A DNA stretch of 64,000 bases. Origin: Providencia manganoxydans (GTDB lineage Bacteria > Pseudomonadota > Gammaproteobacteria > Enterobacterales > Enterobacteriaceae). The notes under the pieces are model-generated. The model was not told where the DNA came from. It made no database searches and saw only the letters and a program-made list of their open reading frames with translations. The position numbers were made by a program, and so were the translations under genes. The DNA is taken from the NCBI RefSeq assembly GCF_016618195.1, contig NZ_CP067099.1, positions 2,728,001-2,792,000 on the forward strand, given 5' to 3'. This document shows, one piece after another, positions 55,135 through 64,000 of the stretch. Position 1 is the stretch's first letter, and each line of letters begins with the position of its first letter.

Positions 55135-55464
55135 GCTTTCTCTACAGAAATAGAAAAAATAACAAATCTTTTAGCCAGATTTGCCTCTGTGTTGTTTGAG
55201 AAATCAAGAGTAGGTATTACATATTTTTTCCGCGAAACGGCCTCATGTTAGGGAAAATGGATTAAAACGAGGAGATCTTAACTTAATTGTCAAGCCTGAA
55301 GCTATCAATTTAATCTGAATCTATACGCGTTACACTTTAAGTGGCCACGCATTATATTGAGATATAGTGGTTATGTTCACGCACGCAGCCACATGCTGAA
55401 GTAGGCTCCTAGCCTCTCATCAACTTGTCATCTCGCTGGATCTCACATTATTTAGAGCATATAA
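55135..55464. other. Intergenic upstream of the RNA-repair operon
   Basis: No gene is seen. It contains the probable promoter of the RNA ligase operon and a diverged ERIC-like repeat. Confidence 0.4.
55322..55462. repeat. ERIC/IRU-like palindromic repeat (diverged)
   Basis: The left end TATACGCGTTACACTTTAAG and right end CACATTATTTAGAGCATATA match the outer arms of the other copies in reverse orientation. Confidence 0.5.
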
Positions 55465-55493
55465 ATGAAAAACCGCAGCGTTATCACTGCGGT
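55465..55493 (-). terminator. Terminator of the CitMHS transporter gene
   Basis: On the - strand, ACCGCAG-TGATAACG-CTGCGGT is followed by TTTTC, 29 bases beyond the stop. Confidence 0.85.
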
Positions 55494-55521
55494 CTCAACG
55501 AATTAAATAAAGGAGATTAAA

Positions 55522-56838
55522 TTAATATAGGCCAAGTAATGCACCAATACCTAATGTAAAGAAGCTAAATAACCAAATCCATCCAAACGAATAACGTAAA
55601 TGGCGTCCCATATCGATCCCAGCCAGCCCCATCGCTAACCATGCAGCAGGAGAGAATGGGCTAACAAAGGTTCCTGCATTGTTACCAATCGCCATCGCAT
55701 AAACCACTGCGGATGGGTCGACGCCAGCTGTTTCAGCTATTTGTTGAATAATAGGGAGTAAAGCGAAATAGTATGCATCTGTACTGGTGAAAATATCCAT
55801 TGGTACACCGAGGATCCCCACGAAAATATGAATTTTCGACACCCACTCGGTTGGTAAGATAGCGGTTAAATCTTCAGCGATTGATTTTAACATGCCACCA
55901 TCAGATAAAATTCCAAGGAAAGCCCCTGCGGCCAATATAATCGCGACCATACCCAGCGCTTGTGGCGCATGTTGAGACAAGACTTTCATTTGGTCTTTTG
56001 GATTCGGGAAGTTCACCAATAAGGCTATCGACAACGCAATCATAAATACATAAGGCGCTGATAATAAACCAAAGGCCAAACAAATAATTGAGGCAATAAT
56101 CAATCCACCATTAATCCATGGTTTTTGCGGTTTATTAATTTGTTGCTCCACATCTGAGAATTGCTCATTTGCAGGTAACAATGAGTCCGCTAAATAAGGT
56201 GTTGTGCCCTTTTGTGCCGCGGCTGCAATACGACGTTTTTCACGTACCCCCATTAATGCGGCGAAAATAGCAGCTCCAACCATACCAATAATCTGTACAG
56301 GGATCAGACCTTGCCATAAAGTTGATGCGTCAATGCCTGTCACTGCTGATGCACGACCGAGTGGTCCTCCCCATGGAACCATGTTCATGATCCCCATACT
56401 GGTACACATGAGTAGCAACATCAAATAAGGGCTCATGCCTAATTGACGATAAAGTGGCAGTAATGCAGGAATAATAATTAAAAAGGTAGCAGCACCAGAA
56501 CCATCTAAGTGTACAACACCCGCAATTAACGTAGTCATCACACAGACGATGATCACATTGCCACGAGTCATTTTGACCATCAAACGAATAATCGGGTCAA
56601 AAATATGTAAGTCTTTCATTAAGCTAAAAAATAGAATGGCAAACAAAAACATCGCTGCCACTTTGGAGACTTTATTGATACCACTTTCGAAAAAAGTAGA
56701 AATTTCAGGTATTGAGTAACCTGCGATTAGGGCACCAATAAAAGGAATACACGACATTGCAATGATTGGGCTAACTTTTCCCATCATCAGTAAGGTCACA
56801 ATAGAAAGAATGATCAAGATACCAATAATCGTAAGCAC
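55522..56838 (-). CDS. CitMHS-family citrate:cation symporter
   Basis: A 438-residue inner-membrane transporter with about twelve helices. The CitMHS family usually carries citrate complexed with Mg2+ or Ca2+. Characteristic blocks are VVHLDGSGAATFLIIIPALL, NMVPWGGPLGRASAVTG and DIFTSTDAYYFALLPI. The start codon is GTG 56838 after AAGGAACTCAAT; an ATG two bases upstream is out of frame. It is monocistronic with its own terminator and lies apart from the citrate lyase operon, so it may serve aerobic citrate uptake. Metal preference cannot be read. Confidence 0.88.
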   Translation of the reverse strand: MLTIIGILIILSIVTLLMMGKVSPIIAMSCIPFIGALIAGYSIPEISTFFESGINKVSKVAAMFLFAILFFSLMKDLHIFDPIIRLMVKMTRGNVIIVCVMTTLIAGVVHLDGSGAATFLIIIPALLPLYRQLGMSPYLMLLLMCTSMGIMNMVPWGGPLGRASAVTGIDASTLWQGLIPVQIIGMVGAAIFAALMGVREKRRIAAAAQKGTTPYLADSLLPANEQFSDVEQQINKPQKPWINGGLIIASIICLAFGLLSAPYVFMIALSIALLVNFPNPKDQMKVLSQHAPQALGMVAIILAAGAFLGILSDGGMLKSIAEDLTAILPTEWVSKIHIFVGILGVPMDIFTSTDAYYFALLPIIQQIAETAGVDPSAVVYAMAIGNNAGTFVSPFSPAAWLAMGLAGIDMGRHLRYSFGWIWLFSFFTLGIGALLGLY

Positions 56839-57403
56839 ATTGAGTTCCTTATTAGAATTATTTTTTCAGGTGAATAATGAAACGCTAAAATATTTATCTG
56901 AATATTATTTATCTTTGATTAAATAGGATTCGTTTTTAGACCTTATATAAAGCGACCTAAATTTAGCAAGTACGAATATATTTTTTTGCGAGGAAAACAT
57001 CCGCAAATCAGTAACTAAAATCGCTATTTAAAATAAAAACACAGGTTAAAACTCTTTTAACACCATTAAAACCATTAGCGCAAATTAAGACCAAAGCAAT
57101 TTGTGTTTTATTTGTTTAATCACTAACTTAGCGATTATATGGGAATATTTATTTGCAATTATTAAGCGATTTTATCTTTTCTACTTTTTTTTGATATTTC
57201 ATCCCTTAAATTAATTGGTAGCGGCAGAAATTTATACTTTTTTGCTTAGCACTCAAATTTTTACTTCCCTGCTTGCATTCTGTTGTGGCTCCACGGTAAA
57301 AAATTTAATAGCAAAATCACATCTATCGCACAGCATCATGATGTATTTATTTGTATTCTTTTAAGATCTGTTTGATTAAGGTTATTAATTAAGGAATACA
57401 ATA
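56839..57403. other. Divergent intergenic region between CitMHS and OYE genes
   Basis: 565 AT-rich bases without a supportable gene. They must hold both promoters. AAACTCTTTTAACACCATTA and ACCATTAGCGC around 57050-57080 resemble the stretches upstream of citC, which could hint at shared control by CitB. Confidence 0.4.
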
Positions 57404-58498
57404 ATGAGCTTCCTATTTTCACCTTCCTCTTTGGGGCAAATCTCTTTAAACAATAGGATTATTGTTCCACCAATGTGCCAATACTCAGCTATTGATGGCA
57501 TGCCAACTGCGTGGCATAACGCACATTATATGAATTTAGCGCTTTCAGGTGCGGCTCTAGTTATTGTTGAAGCGAGTGCGATAACACCTGTCGGACGGAT
57601 CACCTACCAAGATTTAGGTATCTGGAATGATGAACAAGCTAATGCGCTGAAAAAAATGCTAAACGACATTAGGCAATTTGCCGATGCACGTCTTGGTATT
57701 CAAATTGCTCATGCAGGTAGAAAGGCATCCACTGATTTACCTTGGGTCGGTGGTAAAAGTTTATCCAGTACAGAGCCACATGGCTGGCAAACTGTATCAG
57801 CCTCAAATATAGCATTTGGGCAATCTTATCCACCTTGCGAATTAAGCCAAGCGCAAATCGCGGAAACGGTACAACAATTTGTTGATGCCGCTAAGCGCGC
57901 GGAATATGCAGGATTTGATGTCATTGAAATTCACGCTGCACACGGTTATTTATTGCATCAATTTCTCTCACCTTTATCCAATCAACGACAAGATGAATAT
58001 GGCGGTAGTTTTGAAAATCGCAGCCGATTGCTGATCGAAGTGTTCCGTGCAGTTCGCCAAGCAGTTACCTCTGAAATCGCGGTGGGTATTCGTATTTCAG
58101 CAACAGACTGGGTTGATGGCGGTTGGGATTTACCTGAAGCAATTGAATTAACTGAACAGCTTGAAGAGCTCGGTTGCGATTACATGCATGTGTCATCAGG
58201 TGGGTTATCAGATAAACAGCAGATCCCAGTTGGTCCAAACTATCAAGTTCCCTTTGCACAAGCAATCAATGAACATACCATGATGCCCGTTATTGCCGTG
58301 GGTTTGATCACTGAGCCAGCTCAAGCAGAGGCGATTATTGCAACGGGGCAAGCAGATTTTATCGCGATAGGTAGAGGGATGCTGTATGACCCACGCTGGC
58401 CATGGCATGCTGCGGCACAATTATCTGAAAACATTCGCGTCGCACCACAGTATTTACGCAGTGCACCACATCAATTTAAATCGTTATACTCAAAATAA
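57404..58498 (+). CDS. NADH:flavin oxidoreductase, Old Yellow Enzyme family (YqjM-like)
   Basis: A 364-residue FMN TIM-barrel enzyme. Cys25 in VPPMCQYS is the residue that tunes the flavin in YqjM-type members, and the substrate-binding His pair is in EIHAAHGYLLHQFLSP. FMN-phosphate residues lie in the C-terminal DFIAIGRGMLYDPRW. These enzymes reduce activated C=C bonds using NAD(P)H. GGAATACAATA precedes ATG 57404. It is monocistronic, closed by a bidirectional terminator. The natural substrate is unknown. Confidence 0.92.
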   Translation: MSFLFSPSSLGQISLNNRIIVPPMCQYSAIDGMPTAWHNAHYMNLALSGAALVIVEASAITPVGRITYQDLGIWNDEQANALKKMLNDIRQFADARLGIQIAHAGRKASTDLPWVGGKSLSSTEPHGWQTVSASNIAFGQSYPPCELSQAQIAETVQQFVDAAKRAEYAGFDVIEIHAAHGYLLHQFLSPLSNQRQDEYGGSFENRSRLLIEVFRAVRQAVTSEIAVGIRISATDWVDGGWDLPEAIELTEQLEELGCDYMHVSSGGLSDKQQIPVGPNYQVPFAQAINEHTMMPVIAVGLITEPAQAEAIIATGQADFIAIGRGMLYDPRWPWHAAAQLSENIRVAPQYLRSAPHQFKSLYSK

Positions 58499-58610
58499 TT
58501 CATAATTAGAGATATTCTAAGCAACAATTGAATAAAATATGGGCGAAATTATCAGTATTCAATGAAAAATATTGTAACTGAAAAGATGGCAAATATATTT
58601 AAATAAATAA

Positions 58611-58649
58611 AAAACCACAACACATTATTTGGACTGATGTTGTGGTTTT
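58611..58649. terminator. Bidirectional terminator
   Basis: AAAACCACAACA / TGTTGTGGTTTT with a 15-base loop, between the converging OYE and lipoprotein genes. Confidence 0.85.
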
Positions 58650-58662
58650 CATTGCGGTTAAA

Positions 58663-58983
58663 TTAACGGTCGTTCTTAGTACATTGATTGACGAATTCAA
58701 TCATTGATTTCTGAAAATCAGGCTCCGCTGTTGCAGATTTGGCTAATTCACCTTCAATACGTTTAAATTCTTTTAAACCGTATTTTTCTATTGTTTTATC
58801 GTATGCGCAACCACAAATTGCACTAATTGCATCCGCAGTTTCACCCGCTGGGCTACCTGATGCCTTAACACAGTCGCTTACAAAACTTGCTTTATACTCA
58901 GCAATTTCAGCTTTATCATCTGAACATGCCGCCAATAACGTCATCACACCAGCCATACCCAAAACTAAAGCGATCTTTTTCAT
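58663..58983 (-). CDS. Small lipoprotein, hypothetical
   Basis: A 106-residue protein with a lipoprotein signal peptide (about 1-19, MKKIALVLGMAGVMTLLAAC) whose lipobox LLAAC places the lipidated Cys at residue 20. The mature part has four further cysteines (DCVKAS, CGCAYDK, NQCTK) likely to form disulfides in the periplasm. ATG 58983 is chosen because it starts the signal peptide; the frame is open to 59097, but that stretch is not protein-like. I do not recognise the family. It is monocistronic. Confidence 0.75.
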   Translation of the reverse strand: MKKIALVLGMAGVMTLLAACSDDKAEIAEYKASFVSDCVKASGSPAGETADAISAICGCAYDKTIEKYGLKEFKRIEGELAKSATAEPDFQKSMIEFVNQCTKNDR

Positions 58984-59119
58984 TCTAAGCCTATTATCTA
59001 TTTGGATTGTATTGATATTAATCTTATTTAGATTAATCCCCCACACCGTTCTTATGTAAATAATCATAGCTGCTTTAATATAAAAAATCTCTATCATAAG
59101 TAACGTTTTAATAAAAATC

Positions 59120-59998
59120 TTAATTGGATAAGGCGCGGAAAGAGCGCCAGCGATAATAAAATAATGCGCTTAAAATAAGCACACAGCCGATAATTTGGAT
59201 CGCAGGCATCCTTTCGTGATACCAAAAAGCTGCAACAAACACCGTCATCACTGGCTCTAAAATCATAATAATGGCTGCGTTGGCTGCTGTTGTATTTTTT
59301 TGCCCCACTAATTGCAATATAAAACGCAAACTGGTAGCAATGATCGCGCTAGCGGCAAACCACGCTAATGTCGATGCTGAAATCGTTGTTGGCCATTGTT
59401 CCAATAATAAGGATAACACCAAACCAATAACGCCTGTGCAAGCCAATTGAATCGCTGTTAATGGCAATACTGGCAAGCTGCGTGCATATAGGCTGGTATA
59501 ACAAAAATAGATAGCCTGAACGATTGCCGCGGCTAAAAACCACAGTTGGCTGCTTTTAAACTGGATTTGTCCTTTAAATAACGTCAAACAAGCGAGTCCG
59601 AGTACCGCGATAGGCAGAGCTTGCCAAAAATAGCGTGAGGGACGAATTTTTAAAATAATCCATCCAACTAAAGGGACAAATAACATTGCCAAGCTCATGA
59701 TAAATGCTCCCTCGCCAATAGAATCTGTCGTCGCAACAGCGTATATCCATAGTGCGAGGTTTAGCGCCATCCAACCACCGGTCATTAAAGCGCTAGGCAG
59801 TTGTCGTAAGCGAAATTGATTACGCTTGCCACCACAGAATGGCAATAAGATGATTGCAGCCAATAAGAAACGACTGCCGAGAAAAGCAAATATGGGCATT
59901 CCCTGCACTGCCTCTCGTGAAAAAACCCATCCCCACGCGGCAATAAATGTGGTTAAGACTAAAAATAATTCAGCTTTTCTTTGGGAATGCATTGGCAT
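59120..59998 (-). CDS. EamA/DMT-family transporter
   Basis: A 292-residue inner-membrane protein with ten hydrophobic segments built as two EamA repeats (about 8-135 and 145-285). The second ends with AIIMILEPVMTVFVAAFWYH and ERMPAIQIIGCVLILSALFY, a typical EamA closing pattern. Members export amino acids or other metabolites, or take up sugars. It is monocistronic, and the substrate cannot be predicted from the sequence. ATG 59998 or 59992 are both possible starts. Confidence 0.88.
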   Translation of the reverse strand: MPMHSQRKAELFLVLTTFIAAWGWVFSREAVQGMPIFAFLGSRFLLAAIILLPFCGGKRNQFRLRQLPSALMTGGWMALNLALWIYAVATTDSIGEGAFIMSLAMLFVPLVGWIILKIRPSRYFWQALPIAVLGLACLTLFKGQIQFKSSQLWFLAAAIVQAIYFCYTSLYARSLPVLPLTAIQLACTGVIGLVLSLLLEQWPTTISASTLAWFAASAIIATSLRFILQLVGQKNTTAANAAIIMILEPVMTVFVAAFWYHERMPAIQIIGCVLILSALFYYRWRSFRALSN

Positions 59999-60280
59999 TG
60001 ATACCAGTTAATACGATGTGTTAGCGATAATCATACTAACTATCGGCTAAATGCCAATGGATATTTTATCGTCGCTCGCGAATTCGCTCTCTAAATATGA
60101 CGTTCACAGCTCAAATTCTTCCTCTTAAATACGGCTGACACGGTCTATTGTCTGTTTGACTAAAACATTTTCATTTTTCGACTCATTAAATGAGGAAATC
60201 TTGTAACAGATTGGTCAATTTTTCTCATTCTGCCGAGTGAGATAATAGCCATATAGTAAAACACATAAATCAAGGTGGAC

Positions 60281-60478
60281 ATGATGAACTGTACACACAA
60301 AGATTCGCTCAGCCAGTTTGAATTAATTAAAAATACCAAAAATGCCATCCGTGCGCGTAAATATGCTCATCCAGACGAAATCAATTTATTATGGAAGAAT
60401 TCATCAAAAGCGAGTTGGCTGCAAATAATGCTGATTGCTTGTGTTGGCAGTTTTCTATTGATCCTGTTAATAAGCTAG
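60281..60478 (+). CDS. Small single-span membrane protein, hypothetical
   Basis: A 65-residue protein. A hydrophilic, Lys/Asn-rich N-terminal part is followed by one C-terminal membrane helix (about 46-65, LQIMLIACVGSFLLILLIS). CAAGGTGG lies just before the tandem ATGs at 60281 and 60284. A strong terminator begins 13 bases after the stop. Both signals suggest an expressed small protein. No family is recognised. Confidence 0.6.
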   Translation: MMNCTHKDSLSQFELIKNTKNAIRARKYAHPDEINLLWKNSSKASWLQIMLIACVGSFLLILLIS

Positions 60479-60490
60479 GCGATTTAAAAT

Positions 60491-60526
60491 ATAAAACCCA
60501 GATGGCTATTGCTATCTGGGTTTTAT
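60491..60526. terminator. Bidirectional terminator
   Basis: ATAAAACCCAGAT / ATCTGGGTTTTAT forms a perfect 13-bp stem with a 10-base loop between converging genes. Confidence 0.9.
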
Positions 60527-60537
60527 GGGCTAATTAA

Positions 60538-62019
60538 TCACCAATAACCGAGGAATTTCCACCAAATACTACCTAAACCTATCCAAATAATTAGGTTAAC
60601 AACGCTCATCACAAATCCCGCTTTCCACCATTCCCCTAAAGTCGCATAACCAGACCCAAAGATAATCGGTGCCGTACCTGTTCCGTAATGCGTTAATGAC
60701 ATCATCAGTGATGATGAGAATGCTAATGTTAAACCTAACAACATAGGTGGCGCACCTAACGCCAAGCCTGCTGCAAAAAATGCCCCAAACATAGCCGTAA
60801 TATGTGCGGTGGTACTAGCGAAGAAATAATGTGAGTAGACATAAATTAGCACTAAAATAAGTGCTCCCCAAACCCAGCTAAGCCCCATATTATCAATCGA
60901 AGTGCCCACTGAGAGCGACATCCATTTAATTAAGCCGAGTTTGCCTAAAAAACTTGCCATCATCACTAACGCAGCAAACCATACAACCGTATCCCACGCA
61001 CCTTTATTTTTTAGCACATCATCCCAATTAATCACCCCTGTGGCCAATAAGATCCCAAGACCAATAAATGCCGCAGTCGTCGCGTTAATAGTATAACTAG
61101 AGCCAAATAGCATCGCAGGTACTCCTGCCCACATTAATAGCAATAACAGGAAGACGCCTAACGTGATCACTTCAGGTAATGAAATTGGCCCTAACTGCTG
61201 TAAACGTTCTCTGGCGAAATTTGGCGCATCTGGCGTTGAAGTTATTTCGGGCTTATACATGAAATAAATCACCAGCGGCATCAGTATCAGTGAAACCAGA
61301 GCTGGAGCAAAAGCAGCAATCGCCCACATTGACCAAGTCAATTCATGTGTGCCCCCCGCTTCACTGACGATCAGACTCACAATAAGCGGGTTTGGTGCTG
61401 TTGCAGTAATGAACATCGCAGAAGTAATTGGGTTAATATTATAGTTAACCAAAGAAAGATAACGGCCTATTTTTCCTGCGGTGCCATCATCGGCTTTAGA
61501 GCCAAAACTATCGGCAATTGAACGCATTATGGGGTGAATGATCCCCCCACCACGTGCAGTATTGCTCGGGGTAACAGGAGCAAGCACTGTTTCTGCAATG
61601 GCTAATGAATAAGCGATCCCGAGTGTTTTTTTACCAAATAAAGATATCACATAATAACCAATTCGAGCCCCTAATCCGGTCTTATTTAAACTCATTGAGA
61701 CCATGATAGAAATACCAATCAGCCAAATAAGATCATTTGAAAAACCACTTAATGCATCTGCAATTGCCGCTTTCGTCGAATTAGGGTTAGTCACCCCCGT
61801 CACGGCGACTAATGCAATAGCAATGATAGAAACACCACCAATAGGAAGTGCCTTACCAATAATCGCCGCAATAGTTCCAACAAAGAGCGCCAATAAATGC
61901 CAAGCATCAGGATTAACACCTTCGGGAACAGGGATCACGAACCAAATAATGAGGGTAATAGCAACAGCAATCAATGTAGGTATCGGTTTTAACGGGGTCA
62001 GTTTATTCATGTCAGGCAT
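60538..62019 (-). CDS. DASS-family anion transporter (CitT/TtdT-like)
   Basis: A 493-residue inner-membrane protein of the divalent anion:Na+ symporter/antiporter family, with LAPVTPSNTARGGGIIHPIM (first SNT motif) and SLTHYGTGTAPIIFGSGY (second binding motif). The length is near that of E. coli CitT and TtdT (487). It is only moderately like the YbhI-type protein at 50621-52054, so the two are separate paralogues. Candidates for its substrates are citrate, succinate, tartrate or fumarate. It is monocistronic with its own terminator. ATG 62019 or 62010 may be the start. Confidence 0.85.
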   Translation of the reverse strand: MPDMNKLTPLKPIPTLIAVAITLIIWFVIPVPEGVNPDAWHLLALFVGTIAAIIGKALPIGGVSIIAIALVAVTGVTNPNSTKAAIADALSGFSNDLIWLIGISIMVSMSLNKTGLGARIGYYVISLFGKKTLGIAYSLAIAETVLAPVTPSNTARGGGIIHPIMRSIADSFGSKADDGTAGKIGRYLSLVNYNINPITSAMFITATAPNPLIVSLIVSEAGGTHELTWSMWAIAAFAPALVSLILMPLVIYFMYKPEITSTPDAPNFARERLQQLGPISLPEVITLGVFLLLLLMWAGVPAMLFGSSYTINATTAAFIGLGILLATGVINWDDVLKNKGAWDTVVWFAALVMMASFLGKLGLIKWMSLSVGTSIDNMGLSWVWGALILVLIYVYSHYFFASTTAHITAMFGAFFAAGLALGAPPMLLGLTLAFSSSLMMSLTHYGTGTAPIIFGSGYATLGEWWKAGFVMSVVNLIIWIGLGSIWWKFLGYW

Positions 62020-62779
62020 CCATACACGTTTTAAGATGGAAACAAAAAACTGTACTCTAAATAATTCGCAGTTCAGCTAGGCAGGAAATAAATCATGAAC
62101 AACATACCTTAATGTAAAACGCTGTAGCTGGAAGAATAACGAGTACTAATAATATATTTTTATCTTTACAGTTATGTTAGCTAAATATCGTTGAAAGACT
62201 TTGATCGTTATCATTGAGTTATACATCTTTACATATAAAAAACGACTTTAATTTAGTAACAAAAGGTAATTAATCAATTCAACAAACATTCTTAAAAATT
62301 TAACTAACAGGTATCATTTCATTTACCTTGTTATTATTAAAATAATAAGCACATCAATTTATAATCAAAAAAACACCACTTCACTCGGTGAATGGGTAAA
62401 TAAGTGAAAAATCTAATTTATTTTCCAGAACCATCACTTTTTGGCGTATGCAATATACAAAAAAACTTAGATAATTTATATTACAGCTAGTAAAAATGAA
62501 GGCTGAATCGAATTATTCATTTTCTATCTTATTACTCACTACAAGCGACTAAATTATGACCTTCACACTTCACGAATAATAATGTACAAATAATAAACTC
62601 ACCTTCGCTTAATCATTAACGACAATCACCTTAAAATTCTCTCTAAACGTCAGGTATCAAACTATTTTCCCCTGCATTACAATTAGCAATTGATTAATCT
62701 TCATACACAGTATGGCTATTTAATCTACCCTTAACCATGGATGCACACTAAATAAAGCAATTATTCTGAGGGAATTTAA
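62020..62779. other. Long AT-rich intergenic region upstream of cutA
   Basis: 760 bases without a supportable gene. An ERIC-like repeat lies at its left end and the promoters of the flanking genes must lie within it. No other structure is convincing. Confidence 0.5.
62053..62146. repeat. ERIC/IRU-like palindromic repeat (short)
   Basis: TACTCTAAATAATTCGCAGT at the left and GCTGTAGCTGGAAGAATAAC followed by GAGTAC at the right are complementary outer arms; the centre is shorter than in the other copies. Confidence 0.6.
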
Positions 62780-63127
62780 ATGACTAAAAATGATGTCAGC
62801 TACAAAAATGAACTACAACCTTGTATTATTTTATGCACGACAAACAGCCAAAGTAATGCGATAAAAATTGCTCAATTGTTATTAGATAAACACTTAGCAG
62901 CCTGCGTGTCACTGCTTCCTGAGCTAACGTCACTTTATCGATGGGAGGATGGGATAGCCCAAGACAAAGAAATTATGTTATTCATCAAATCTACCTACAA
63001 AAACCAATCTAAATTATTTGCGACAATCAAAGAAATTCACCCTTATGAAACACCTGAACTGATTTGTCTGGATTTAGATCAAGTAGATGGCAGCTATTTA
63101 GAATGGTTAATAAAATCGGTTAAGTGA
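62780..63127 (+). CDS. cutA: Divalent-cation tolerance protein CutA
   Basis: A 115-residue cytoplasmic protein of the trimeric CutA1 family with the conserved blocks AIKIAQLLLDKHLAACVSLL, SLYRWEDGI, MLFIKSTYKNQSKL and EIHPYETPEL. E. coli cutA mutations alter copper tolerance, though the direct role is unclear. AGGGAATTTAA precedes ATG 62780. Here the gene is not next to dsbD as it is in E. coli; it stands alone with a terminator about 115 bases downstream. Confidence 0.93.
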   Translation: MTKNDVSYKNELQPCIILCTTNSQSNAIKIAQLLLDKHLAACVSLLPELTSLYRWEDGIAQDKEIMLFIKSTYKNQSKLFATIKEIHPYETPELICLDLDQVDGSYLEWLIKSVK

Positions 63128-63242
63128 ACCTAGATAGTGAGCAAGCTCCCAATATTTTATCTTACCTAAGCACGAGTGTACTGGTCTGCTCTGGTAGGTA
63201 AAAAATAAATGTTATACAGATGTTCTCGTTTTCGATTTATTT

Positions 63243-63267
63243 GCCCTCTTTTATAGAGGGCTTTTTT
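63243..63267 (+). terminator. Rho-independent terminator
   Basis: GCCCTC-TTTTATA-GAGGGC followed by TTTTTT on the + strand. It is oriented to end the cutA transcript and sits just beyond the betA stop. Confidence 0.85.
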
Positions 63268-63277
63268 CGTAAACTCA

Positions 63278-64000
63278 TCAGATTTGGCGTGTTTCGGCTT
63301 CACCAGCAACATAATAATCCGCTTGGCTTGTGGGAAGAGGCGCCCGTCCACGGATTTTATCCGCTATTTTTTCTGCGATCATAATAGTTGTCGCATTCAA
63401 ATTGCCTGTAATAATCAACGGCATAATCGATGCATCAATTACCCTTAAATTTTCAAGGCCATGCACTTTACCTGCACCATCAACAACCGCCATCTCATCA
63501 TTTCCCATTTTACACGTCCCACAAGGGTGAAATGCGGTTTCTGCGCGCTCACGCACAAAAGCATCCAATTCCTCATCCGTTTGAACGTACTTACCAGGAC
63601 TAATTTCTTCACCTCGATAAGGTGCTAATGCAGGCTGAGACATAATTTCACGCGTGATACGAATTGCTGCACGAAACTCCTCCCAATCCTGTTCACATGA
63701 CATGTAATTAAACAAGATACTTGGATGTTGATAAGGATCCGTTGATTTTAACCTTACACGTCCACGACTAGGGGAGCGCATGGAGCCAACATGAGCTTGA
63801 AAACCATGTACGTTAACGGCATTACTGCCATTGTAGTTGATTGCGACTGGCAAGAAATGGAATTGAATATTTGGCCAAGCAAACTTTTTGCTCGTACGAA
63901 TAAAACCGCCAGCTTCAAACTGATTACTCGCCCCTATACCAGTGCCTTTAAATAACCATTCTGCCCCAATACCGGGTTGGTTATACCATTTTAATGCAGG
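63278..64000 (-). CDS. betA: Choline dehydrogenase, C-terminal part (cut by window edge)
   Basis: The frame is open to the right end of the window, so only the last 240 or so residues are seen. It is a GMC-family FAD oxidoreductase and closely matches E. coli Bet[38 protein letters not shown] and [11 protein letters not shown], with the catalytic His in FHPCGT and the Asn/His in NLNATTIM. It oxidises choline to betaine aldehyde at the membrane, for osmoprotection. The remaining bet genes would lie outside the window. Confidence 0.95.
   Translation of the reverse strand, partial: PALKWYNQPGIGAEWLFKGTGIGASNQFEAGGFIRTSKKFAWPNIQFHFLPVAINYNGSNAVNVHGFQAHVGSMRSPSRGRVRLKSTDPYQHPSILFNYMSCEQDWEEFRAAIRITREIMSQPALAPYRGEEISPGKYVQTDEELDAFVRERAETAFHPCGTCKMGNDEMAVVDGAGKVHGLENLRVIDASIMPLIITGNLNATTIMIAEKIADKIRGRAPLPTSQADYYVAGEAETRQI

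Noticed and set aside
63128..63242. Imperfect inverted repeat (TTACCTA ... TAGGTAA) between cutA and the terminator
   Set aside because: Large loop and mismatches; could be chance in AT-rich DNA.

Overview
The window looks like chromosome from an AT-rich member of the Enterobacterales, most likely Morganellaceae and probably Providencia. This is inferred from base composition, from the order uvrY-uvrC-pgsA-tRNA-Gly-tRNA-Cys-tRNA-Leu, and from close resemblance of DtpA, UvrC, PsiE, YbhI, CitCDEFXG and BetA to their E. coli counterparts. No species can be fixed from the sequence alone.

Region by region. (1) 1-9204, + strand: the downstream part of a catabolic operon of at least nine tightly spaced genes (extradiol-type VOC dioxygenase cut by the window edge, ferredoxin-type reductase, MFS importer, cupin, alpha/beta hydrolase, SDR with altered active site, aspartate-dehydrogenase-like enzyme, aldehyde dehydrogenase, ThDP enzyme). 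It looks like breakdown of an aromatic or cyclic compound, substrate unknown. (2) 10528-16790, - strand: a Fur-type promoter followed by a hemophilin-like secreted protein, a Slam (DUF560) outer-membrane translocator, a very large TonB-dependent receptor and a private TonB. Together they form a type XI secretion / heme-capture system. An IS1595-family element with perfect 8-bp target duplication sits just upstream. (3) 17.9-20.8 kb: a DUF305 protein behind a near-perfect CueR-type copper promoter, DJ-1/PfpI, nucleotidyltransferase and VOC genes, and a small orphan type I-F CRISPR array. (4) 21.1-24.7 kb: tRNA genes, pgsA, uvrC and a uvrY whose receiver domain has lost the phosphorylation residues. 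(5) 24.9-42.5 kb: peptide and carbon metabolism (pepT, AbgT-family transporter, yggF, dtpA, AEC transporter), psiE, a DUF2339-DUF3999 membrane pair, an IS3-family element and a Sel1-repeat protein.

(6) 42.4-53.2 kb: citrate fermentation. A CitA/CitB (DpiB/DpiA) two-component system is divergent from citCDEFXG, which is followed by homologues of E. coli ybhI (DASS transporter) and ybhH (PrpF-family isomerase). (7) 53.3-55.1 kb: a two-gene RNA-repair operon with an RNA ligase and an HD-phosphoesterase/polynucleotide-kinase fusion. (8) 55.5-64 kb: a CitMHS citrate transporter, OYE-family reductase, small lipoprotein, EamA exporter, second DASS transporter, cutA and the 3' part of betA.

Six ERIC/IRU-like palindromic repeats are scattered between operons. 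The two most noteworthy systems are the hemophilin/Slam/receptor/TonB operon and the RNA ligase/HD-Pnk operon. The degenerate UvrY, the unassigned catabolic operon and the copper-responsive DUF305 gene follow. All homology calls are by reading and memory of families; no database search was run.
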